DNA from: QWPN01 sp044238145
GTDB lineage: Bacteria > Planctomycetota > Planctomycetia > Pirellulales > UBA1268
Assembly: GCA_044238145.1 (NCBI GenBank)
Contig: JBIIDT010000004.1
Location: 1 to 64,000 of the forward strand
Length of the DNA: 64,000 bases
Direction of reading: 5' to 3'
A program made the position numbers and the translations under genes. Shown piece after piece: positions 9,043 to 15,985 of the stretch. The notes under the pieces were generated by a model that was given only the letters and a program-made list of their open reading frames with translations, had not been told where the DNA came from and did not search any database. Numbering within the stretch: position 1 is the first letter of the stretch; every line of letters begins with the position of its first letter.

Positions 9043-9639
9043 ATGCCCCGCGCCGCCACCGTCTCCCGCAAGACCGCCGAGACCGACATCCGCCTCACGC
9101 TCGATCTCGACGGCGTCGGCGCCGCCGACGTCCGCACGGGCCTCGGCTTCTTCGACCACATGCTCACGCTGTTGGCCGGCCACGGGCTCTTCGATCTCAA
9201 GGTCGAGTGCACGGGCGACCTGCATGTCGACGGCCACCACACCGTGGAGGACGTGGGTCGGGCCCTGGGCACCGCGCTCAAGGAGTGCCTCGGCGAACGC
9301 CGCGGGATCCGTCGCTACGGCCACGCGATCATCCCGATGGACGAGTCGCTCGCGACCGTGGCCGTCGATCTCGGCGGCCGCGCGGCCTGCGTGTTCGCCG
9401 TGGACTTTCCGGTGCCCACGATCGGCACGTTCGACGCCCAGCTCGTGGAGGTGTTCTGGGAGAGCGTGGCCGCCACGGCGGGCATGAACTTCCACGCCGT
9501 CCTGCACCACGGCCGCAACGGCCACCACATCGCCGAGGCGGTCTTCAAGGCGGCGGCCCGCGCCCTCCGCGTCGCCGTCGAGCCCGACCCCCGCCAGCCC
9601 GGCATCCCGAGCACGAAGGGCACGCTCACGAGCAAGTGA
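9043..9639 (+). CDS. hisB: Imidazoleglycerol-phosphate dehydratase
   Basis: Dehydrates imidazole glycerol phosphate to imidazole acetol phosphate, the step immediately before HisC. At 198 residues it is the monofunctional enzyme without the phosphatase domain of enteric HisB. Metal-binding histidine motifs are all present: GFFDHMLTLLAGHGLFDL, DLHVDGHHTVEDVGRALG, and NFHAVLHHGRNGHHIAEA. The ATG at 9043 gives the canonical N-terminus (RAATVSRKTAETDI). It is the third gene of the hisD-hisC-hisB run; its end faces the phosphofructokinase gene across a 385-base gap that holds two repeat elements. Confidence 0.96.
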   Translation: MPRAATVSRKTAETDIRLTLDLDGVGAADVRTGLGFFDHMLTLLAGHGLFDLKVECTGDLHVDGHHTVEDVGRALGTALKECLGERRGIRRYGHAIIPMDESLATVAVDLGGRAACVFAVDFPVPTIGTFDAQLVEVFWESVAATAGMNFHAVLHHGRNGHHIAEAVFKAAARALRVAVEPDPRQPGIPSTKGTLTSK

Positions 9640-9683
9640 ACGGGCCGAGGGTGCATCTCGGGCTCAACTGGCCCAACCCGGCC

Positions 9684-9815
9684 CGGGGTTGCCCACGCCC
9701 TCTCGCCGGACGTTCACTCCGGGCATCCTGCCCTCCGCTCACTCGGAGACGTCTGCGCTTCGCCATCCTGGCTCCGCTGGCCGTCTACGCCGTCTCGCGG
9801 GCATGGGCAACCCCG
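9684..9815 (-). repeat. GGA-hairpin intergenic element, family 1, copy 2
   Basis: Arms at 9684-9700 and 9799-9815 pair at 16 of 17 positions. The single odd pair (C opposite A on the + strand) would be G-U in RNA made from the minus strand, hence the strand given. On the minus strand the two core hairpins read GGGCAGGATGCCC and GCCAGGATGGC, both with GGA in the loop. A third pairing, AGACG with CGTCT, encloses the second hairpin. The core matches copy 4 at 54813-54944 closely in the first hairpin. Confidence 0.72.
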
Positions 9816-9840
9816 CGACTGTCGCTTTCGGAATGAGGCA

Positions 9841-9985
9841 GGCTCGGGGTTGTCGGTACCCCAGGAGCCGGCGTATGCCGACAAGCGCAGCCAGGGATGG
9901 CGAAGCGCCGTCGGCATCCGAGCGAACCGAGGCCTGGAGGGCCGAGGCGAGCGTCCGGCGAGGGGGGTACCGGCAACCCCGGGCC
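9841..9985 (+). repeat. GGA-hairpin intergenic element, family 1, copy 3
   Basis: Arms at 9841-9862 and 9964-9985 pair at 20 of 22 positions; both remaining pairs are T opposite G on the + strand, which are wobble pairs if the + strand is RNA. The core hairpins on the + strand are GCCAGGGATGGC and GGCCTGGAGGGCC, again with GGA loops. The enclosing pairing ATGCCGAC/GTCGGCAT is the counterpart of ATGCCGGC/GCCGGCAT in copy 4, a compensated base-pair difference. Orientation is opposite to copy 2. Confidence 0.72.
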
Positions 9986-10024
9986 GGGTTGGGCCACAAG
10001 ACGTGCGAATCGCCGGAAACCCCG

Positions 10025-11335
<1,311 letters not shown>

Positions 11336-11390
11336 GGTTGTTGAGCTCCTGAACGGATGAAGGTGATAGAACGCGATGCGGTTCGGCGCC

Positions 11391-11469
11391 GGCTCGGGGG
11401 CGGCGAAAGTCTCGTCGCTGATGGCCGCGGCGGCCATAGGCTCCTCGAGCGTTCGCCGACCCCCTCGCC
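11391..11469 (-). repeat. Variable-hairpin intergenic element, family 2, copy 1
   Basis: Lies between accC and pfk. An outer stem is formed by GGGGGCGGCGAA (11396-11407) and TTCGCCGACCCCC (11452-11464) with a small bulge. In the centre is a hairpin, ATGGCCG-CGG-CGGCCAT (11421-11437). Flanking strings TCGCTG, GGCTC and CTCGCC recur in the copies at 23.8, 38.1 and 45.2 kb. A 29-base core (11415-11443) is identical to 45158-45186. The strand is assigned by analogy with the other copies, whose odd pairs are G-U on this relative strand. The element falls in what would be the pfk leader. Confidence 0.65.
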
Positions 11470-11517
11470 TCGCCGTACGGGCAGGCGGGGTCTGTCGTTG
11501 ATCCGCGATCCCGCACG

Positions 11518-12861
11518 TCAACCCGCCAGCATCCGTTCCACGAACGTGGTGTCGACCTGGGCTTCGTGGAACGCGGTGTTGGCGAGCACTTCGAGGTGGA
11601 GCGGGACGGTGGTCTTGATGCCCTCGACCCGCAGCTCCTTGAGGGCGCGGATCATGGTCGCGATCGCCTCCTTGCGGGTCGGCTGATGGACGATCAGCTT
11701 GCCGACGAGGGAGTCGTAGTGGGGCGGCACGACGTAGCCCGTCGTGGCGTGGGAATCCCAGCGGACGCCGAACCCGCCCGGTGCGATGATCCGCTCGATG
11801 CGGCCGGGGCAGGGGCGGAAGTTGGCGGCGGGATCCTCCGCGTTGATCCGGCACTCGATGGCGTGGCCGCGGGGGACGATGTCGGCCTGCTTGAGGTCGA
11901 GCTTCTCGCCGGCGGCGACGCGGATCTGGGCCTTGAGCAGGTCGATGCCGGTCACCATCTCGCTGACGGGATGCTCCACCTGGATCCGGGCGTTGACCTC
12001 GATGAAGTAGAAGTTGTCCTGCTGGTCGACGATGAACTCGACGGTGCCGGCCGAGAAATAGTTGGCCGTTTTGGCGAGCCGGACCGCGGCGTCCGCCATC
12101 TTCTGCCGCGTGGCCTGCGGGAGGCGGGGCGAGGGGCTCTCCTCGATCAGTTTCTGGTGCCGCCGCTGGGTCGAGCAGTCCCGCTCCCAGAGGTGGAACA
12201 CGTTGCCGTGCTGGTCGCCGAGGATCTGGATCTCCACGTGCCGCGGCCGCTCGATGTACTTCTCGATGTAGATGCCGGGATTGCCGAAGGCCGCCTGGGC
12301 CTCGGCCGAGGCCTGTTGCCAGGCGCTGGCGAGGGCCAGGTCGTTGGCCGCCACCCGCATGCCCTTGCCGCCGCCGCCGGCCGTGGCCTTGAGGAGCACG
12401 GGGAAGCCGATCTGCTGGGCGATCCGCAGGGCCTCCTGCTCGTTGGCGATCAGGCCCTCGCTGCCGGGCACCGTGGGCACCCCGGCCTCGCGGGCCAGCG
12501 CCCGGGCGGAGTTCTTGTCGCCGACCCGCTCCATGGCCTCGGGCGTCGGGCCGATGAAGCCGATGTTGCAGGAGCGGCAGACCTCGGCGAAGTGGGCATT
12601 CTCCGAGAGGAAGCCATAGCCCGGGTGGATCGCCTGCACGTTGCCGATCTCGGCGGCGCTGATCACCCGATCGATCCGCAGGTAGCTGTCGGCCGCCCGG
12701 GCCGGGCCCACGCAGAACGCCTCGTCGGCGAGTTCCAGGTAGGGCGCGCCGCGGTCCGCCTCGCTGAAGATGGCGACCGTCTCCACGCCCAGCTCGCGGC
12801 AGGCGCGGATCACCCGGAGGGCGATCTCACCACGGTTCGCTATCAGGATCCGCTTGAACAT
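11518..12861 (-). CDS. accC: Acetyl-CoA carboxylase, biotin carboxylase subunit
   Basis: ATP-grasp enzyme that carboxylates biotin on AccB for malonyl-CoA formation in fatty acid synthesis. The 447 residues match the family from the N-terminus (MFKRILIANRGEIALRVIRA), through the glycine-rich ATP loop ATAGGGGKGMRVA, ERDCSTQRRHQKLIEE, to the catalytic EVNARIQVEHPVSEMVTGID near residue 288. It follows accB by 22 bases on the same strand, the usual accBC operon. The carboxyltransferase genes (accA, accD) are not in the window. Confidence 0.97.
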   Translation of the reverse strand: MFKRILIANRGEIALRVIRACRELGVETVAIFSEADRGAPYLELADEAFCVGPARAADSYLRIDRVISAAEIGNVQAIHPGYGFLSENAHFAEVCRSCNIGFIGPTPEAMERVGDKNSARALAREAGVPTVPGSEGLIANEQEALRIAQQIGFPVLLKATAGGGGKGMRVAANDLALASAWQQASAEAQAAFGNPGIYIEKYIERPRHVEIQILGDQHGNVFHLWERDCSTQRRHQKLIEESPSPRLPQATRQKMADAAVRLAKTANYFSAGTVEFIVDQQDNFYFIEVNARIQVEHPVSEMVTGIDLLKAQIRVAAGEKLDLKQADIVPRGHAIECRINAEDPAANFRPCPGRIERIIAPGGFGVRWDSHATTGYVVPPHYDSLVGKLIVHQPTRKEAIATMIRALKELRVEGIKTTVPLHLEVLANTAFHEAQVDTTFVERMLAG

Positions 12862-12883
12862 GGATTCCGCGGGGACGGGCCGC

Positions 12884-13363
12884 TCAGCCTTCGGGGTCGA
12901 CCTTGATCAGGGGCTGGCCAAACTCGACCGGGGCCCCGTTCTCCACGAGGATCGCCACCACCTGTCCCGACACGCCCGCCGGAATCTCGTTGAACACCTT
13001 CATCGCCTCGACGATGCAGACCGTCTTCTCGGGCCCGATCCGGTCGCCGACCTTGACGAACGCGGCGGTGTCGGGGCCCGAGGCCCGGTAGAACGTGCCC
13101 ACCATCGGGCTCTTGATGACGAGCATCCGCGCGTCGGACGCCGACTCCCCAGCCGGGGCCGGTTCGCCTGCCGGCGCCGCCGGGCGGTGTGCGATCGGGG
13201 CGGGCGCCGAGTAGGCGACCACCTCGCCCCCCCGGCGGATGCGGACTCGGTTGTCGGCCTGTTTGAGGTCGAGTTCCGAGAGATCGTGCTCCTTCATGAG
13301 CTCGATCAGGCGGCGGACCTTCTTGACGTCGAAGATGTCGCCCGGATTCGATGCGGCACACAT
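12884..13363 (-). CDS. accB: Acetyl-CoA carboxylase, biotin carboxyl carrier protein
   Basis: Carries biotin between AccC and the carboxyltransferase. The 159 residues have the standard layout: an N-terminal helical part (VRRLIELMKEHDLSELDL), a Pro/Ala-rich linker at about 60-85, and a biotinyl domain with the acceptor motif VEAMKVFNEI, Lys at about residue 122, followed by VENGAPVEFGQPLIKV. The lysine context EAMK is intact. It is transcribed away from the NAD(P)H-hydrate dehydratase gene, with a 174-base divergent gap, and leads accC. Confidence 0.96.
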   Translation of the reverse strand: MCAASNPGDIFDVKKVRRLIELMKEHDLSELDLKQADNRVRIRRGGEVVAYSAPAPIAHRPAAPAGEPAPAGESASDARMLVIKSPMVGTFYRASGPDTAAFVKVGDRIGPEKTVCIVEAMKVFNEIPAGVSGQVVAILVENGAPVEFGQPLIKVDPEG

Positions 13364-13537
13364 GGTGGTAGTCTGGCCTCCTGACCTGCGGCCGATACTC
13401 CGGCCGGGCTGCGGGAAGGTAGCCCGCCTGCGCGGTTTCAGTCAAGGTAAACTCCCCGTTCGTCGCGGGTTTCCCGGGCAGCCGCTCGCGGATCGCCGCG
13501 CGGATGATCCGCATTTCGCCGGAGACGACGGCCGCCC

Positions 13538-14428
13538 ATGCCCGCGCGAAACCTTCCTGACGACCTCGTGAGGCTGCCGCGGCGCGACGCGGCGGCGAGC
13601 AAGCGGGACTTCGGCCGCGTGGCCGTGGCCGGCGGGGCGGCGGGCATGGCCGGCGCTCCGGCGCTCGCCGCCATGGCGGCGCTGAAGAGCGGGGCCGGAC
13701 TCGTCGAACTGGTGGTGCCCGAGGCCGTGGCCGCGGTCGCCGCGTCGTTCGATCCCTGCGTCATGACGCACGGCCTGCCGTGGGACGCGGGGGGCGGATT
13801 CGCGGCCGGGGCCGGCGACGCGGTCGCCGCGCGGCTCGCGGCCGCCGACGCGGCCGTGGTCGGCCCGGGCATCGGCCGGACCGTCGCGGTCCGCGGGATC
13901 GTGCTGCGGCTGTGGCGGAAGCTCCCCGGGCCCGCGGTCTTCGACGCCGATGCGCTTTGGGCGCTGGCCTCCGCCGATCGCGGCACGCTGCGGCATCACG
14001 CGGGGCCGCGGGTGCTCACGCCGCACGCGGGTGAACTGGCGCGGCTCGTGGGCCGCGACCCGGCCGCCGTGACCGCGGCGGATCGGCTGGCGCTGGAGGA
14101 AGCGGCGGCGGCGCTCGCCGAGTCGATCGACGCGGTCATCGTGTTCAAGGGGGCAGGCACGCTGGTCATCGCCCCCGGGCGGCGGGCCCGCAACGAGACG
14201 GGCAATCCTGGCATGGCGACGGCGGGCACGGGCGACGTGCTCGCCGGCGTGATCGCGGCGCTCCTGGGCCAGGGGCTCTCGCCGTTCGATGCCGCGCGGC
14301 TCGGCGCCTGGGTGCACGGCCGGGCCGGAGACGCCGCCGCGGCCGATCTCGGGGAAGTGTCGATGACCGCCCGCGATCTGCTCGACCGGCTGCATGTCGG
14401 CTTCCAAGCGTGCAGCGGCGGTCTCTGA
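13538..14428 (+). CDS. nnrD: ADP/ATP-dependent NAD(P)H-hydrate dehydratase
   Basis: Repairs hydrated NAD(P)H by nucleotide-dependent dehydration. The 296 residues resemble the ribokinase-like C-terminal domain of the bacterial repair enzyme: GRVAVAGGAAGMAGAPALAA, ALKSGAGLVEL, VGPGIGRT, LTPHAGELARL, VVFKGAGTLV and the nucleotide/phosphate motif NPGMATAGTGDVLAGVIAAL near residue 225. The N-terminal epimerase domain found in fused versions (NnrE) is absent, so that activity must be encoded elsewhere. Divergent from accB; followed by the toxin-antitoxin remnant region. Confidence 0.92.
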   Translation: MPARNLPDDLVRLPRRDAAASKRDFGRVAVAGGAAGMAGAPALAAMAALKSGAGLVELVVPEAVAAVAASFDPCVMTHGLPWDAGGGFAAGAGDAVAARLAAADAAVVGPGIGRTVAVRGIVLRLWRKLPGPAVFDADALWALASADRGTLRHHAGPRVLTPHAGELARLVGRDPAAVTAADRLALEEAAAALAESIDAVIVFKGAGTLVIAPGRRARNETGNPGMATAGTGDVLAGVIAALLGQGLSPFDAARLGAWVHGRAGDAAAADLGEVSMTARDLLDRLHVGFQACSGGL

Positions 14429-14506
14429 CCGCCGATGCCCGCTCGACGAACCAACGGCAGGGACTTCCACGGCATCGGGTGTCGCAGCTCCTGCGCGGAT
14501 GCTCCC

Positions 14507-14668
14507 CGGCGCGGCGACTTCGTGTGGATTGACCGCAAACCGCGGCCGGGACGCGAGCAGTCAGGGCCTCGGCCCGTGCTCTTCATCAGCCCGAAGGCAT
14601 ACGACCGGCAGACGAGTTCGTGCGTGATCTGCCCGGCCACCCGACAGGCCCAACGGCCGCTTGACGTA
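14507..14668 (+). pseudogene. Truncated MazF/PemK-type endoribonuclease remnant
   Basis: A 54-codon stretch matches the first half of MazF-family mRNA interferases: RRGDFVWID, GREQSGPRPVLFISPKAYD and SCVICPATRQAQRPLDV. In intact MazF (about 110 residues) the corresponding segments are RGDIVWLD, GxEQxGxRPxLVLSP and the CPxT catalytic-threonine region. The residues after LDV bear no MazF similarity and the second half of the fold is missing. The preceding in-frame ATG (14435) opens an unrelated N-terminus. I infer a decayed gene. The rest of the 314-base gap between 14429 and 14742 holds only the promoter described next. Confidence 0.6.
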
Positions 14669-14688
14669 CTGATATACGCATGTACATT
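14661..14688 (+). promoter_or_regulatory. Sigma-70-like promoter of the BrnT toxin operon
   Basis: TTGACG at 14661-14666 and TACATT at 14683-14688, separated by 16 bases, in a locally AT-rich patch (ACTGATATACGCATGTACAT) that stands out in this GC-rich window. It lies 54 bases before the toxin start and overlaps the last codons of the MazF remnant. GTAC occurs at both edges of the patch, which could be part of an autoregulatory operator as in other toxin-antitoxin operons; that is inference. Confidence 0.5.
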
Positions 14689-14742
14689 CTATTCGAGCGT
14701 GTCGATGGCGATCGGCCGCGGCGATGCTCGGGGTCGGTTGCA

Positions 14743-15024
14743 ATGGATTTTGCGTGGAGTCGCTCCAAGGGGGCCCTGAACGAGCGGAAGCACGGGGTCT
14801 CGTTTCCGGAAGCGATCACCGTGTTCGGCGACGCGTTATCATTGACGGCGTTCGATCCGGACCACTCCGATGTCGAAGATCGGTTCATCACGATGGGCAT
14901 GTCGACCGCGGGCCGATTGCTTGTCGTCGTGCACTCCGATCGGGACGATCATGTGAGGATCATCAGCGCCCGCGAAGCGACTCGCCGGGAGCGAAAGGAC
15001 TACGAAAATGACCGCTTTCCCTGA
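14743..15024 (+). CDS. BrnT-family (DUF497) toxin
   Basis: Predicted ribonuclease toxin of a type II toxin-antitoxin pair. The 93 residues match the BrnT/DUF497 pattern: MDFAWSRSKGALNERKHGVS at the start, FPEAITVFGD, then RFITMGMSTAGRLLVVVHSD, and the C-terminal IISAREATRRERKDYE. The ATG at 14743 begins exactly at the conserved FAWxxxKxxxNxxKHGVSF block. The next gene starts 17 bases before this one ends, the toxin-first, overlapping order known for BrnT-BrnA. A promoter-like sequence lies just upstream. Confidence 0.9.
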   Translation: MDFAWSRSKGALNERKHGVSFPEAITVFGDALSLTAFDPDHSDVEDRFITMGMSTAGRLLVVVHSDRDDHVRIISAREATRRERKDYENDRFP

Positions 15025-15226
15025 CCCTCCCGAGGACACGCGGAGCGAATACGACTTCGGGTCGCTGGAAGGTGTCGTCCGGGGAAAGTACGCGGCTCGC
15101 TACACCGAACGACTCCGCGTGGTTCGTCTCGATCCCGACGTGGCCGCAGCGTTTCCCGACGAGCAGGCCGTCAACTCGGCCCTCCGCCAGTTTCTTGCAG
15201 AACATCCCCGCGAGAACGCTGGCTGA
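15008..15226 (+). CDS. Antitoxin partner of BrnT-family toxin
   Basis: A 72-residue acidic-to-neutral protein whose start overlaps the toxin gene by 17 bases. The segment RVVRLDPDVAAAFPDEQAVNSALRQFLAEH is a short strand-helix-helix pattern with the spacing of ribbon-helix-helix DNA-binding domains, and is commonly found in small proteins encoded after DUF497 toxins. By analogy it binds BrnT and represses the shared promoter. Its end faces pdeM, 16 bases away and convergent. Confidence 0.8.
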   Translation: MTAFPDPPEDTRSEYDFGSLEGVVRGKYAARYTERLRVVRLDPDVAAAFPDEQAVNSALRQFLAEHPRENAG

Positions 15227-15242
15227 CCGGCACACCGCGTGC

Positions 15243-15962
15243 CTACCTTTGCTCCGGCAATCGCGTTGCCAGTTCCGCGAGGCGGGTGACCTCCACGACG
15301 CCGTCGTCGCGGGCGACCCACAGCCGCAGGCCCGGGGCCGGGGCCACGCGGTGGCCGCCGGTGAACGAGCCGAAGGCCGGCAGCACGAGCAGCGCCTCCT
15401 CCGCCGCGAAGCAGCGATCGGCGATCCGATCGCCGGCGGGGGAGCGGATCGAGACCGTCGGATGGAGGTGGCCGGCGACGGTGAAGGTGGTGCGCTCGGT
15501 AGACAGCGGCGTGGCGGGCTCATGGACGAAGTGGAACGGAGGCTCGGCCAGGGCGGGCACGCAGGCGTCGAGACCGAGCGTGTTCGGCACCCTGCCGAGC
15601 GCGCGATCGTGGTTGCCGATCACGAGGATCACTTCCGTGGCCGCGATCCGCCGCCGGGTCGCCGTGAACTCGGCGAACACCGCCTCGGTGCAGCCGCTGC
15701 GGGCATGGAACAGGTCGCCGAGAATCACGAGCCGGCGGGCAGCCGTCGCGTGCACGAGCCGCTCGAGCCGGGCGAGGTCGGCCTGGGCCGAGCCCTCGGG
15801 CACGGGAATTCCGGCGCGGCGAAACGTGGCCGCCTTGCCGAGGTGCAGGTCGGCCACCAGCAGCGCGGCCGCGGCCGGGAGGAAGGCCGCGCGGCCGGGC
15901 AGGAGGACGACGTCGGCGTCGCTGCGGCCGGTCCCACTCGGGTCTGCAGTCTCGATGCGCAT
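15243..15962 (-). CDS. pdeM: Ligase-associated DNA damage response endonuclease PdeM
   Basis: Calcineurin-like metallophosphoesterase of the ligase-associated DNA repair set. The 239 residues show the full set of metal motifs: LLVADLHLGK (DxH), ILGDLFHAR (GDxxH), VIGNHDR (GNHD) and VAGHLHP (GHxH). The ATG at 15962 sits 23 bases after the helicase stop codon on the same strand, which is the usual PdeM-helicase arrangement; an SbcD-like or generic phosphoesterase would be the alternative, but the helicase neighbour settles it. Confidence 0.9.
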   Translation of the reverse strand: MRIETADPSGTGRSDADVVLLPGRAAFLPAAAALLVADLHLGKAATFRRAGIPVPEGSAQADLARLERLVHATAARRLVILGDLFHARSGCTEAVFAEFTATRRRIAATEVILVIGNHDRALGRVPNTLGLDACVPALAEPPFHFVHEPATPLSTERTTFTVAGHLHPTVSIRSPAGDRIADRCFAAEEALLVLPAFGSFTGGHRVAPAPGLRLWVARDDGVVEVTRLAELATRLPEQR

Positions 15963-15985
15963 CCGGTTCGTTCCCGCGGTGGTCG

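Larger units (their letters stand above)
9670..9995. repeat. Pair of head-to-head family 1 elements forming a 326-base nested palindrome
   Basis: The gap between the convergent genes hisB and pfk is almost filled by two copies of the family 1 element in opposite orientation. The whole block is bounded by perfect 24-base inverted repeats at 9670-9693 and 9972-9995 (GGCCCAACCCGGCCCGGGGT followed by TGCC). Inside each half is a complete element with its own arms: 9684-9815 and 9841-9985. The DNA could in principle extrude one large cruciform or two smaller ones. The remaining bases of the gap (9640-9669, 9996-10024) show nothing recognisable. Confidence 0.75.

Noticed and set aside
11336..11854. 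Longer N-terminus of the phosphofructokinase reaching back into accC
   Set aside because: The extension has no family similarity and crosses a repeat element, while the ATG at 11335 has a good Shine-Dalgarno.
14429..14506. Start codon at 14435 for an intact MazF-like protein
   Set aside because: The residues between 14435 and the MazF-like block have no family similarity and the C-terminal half of the fold is missing, so a remnant is the better call.
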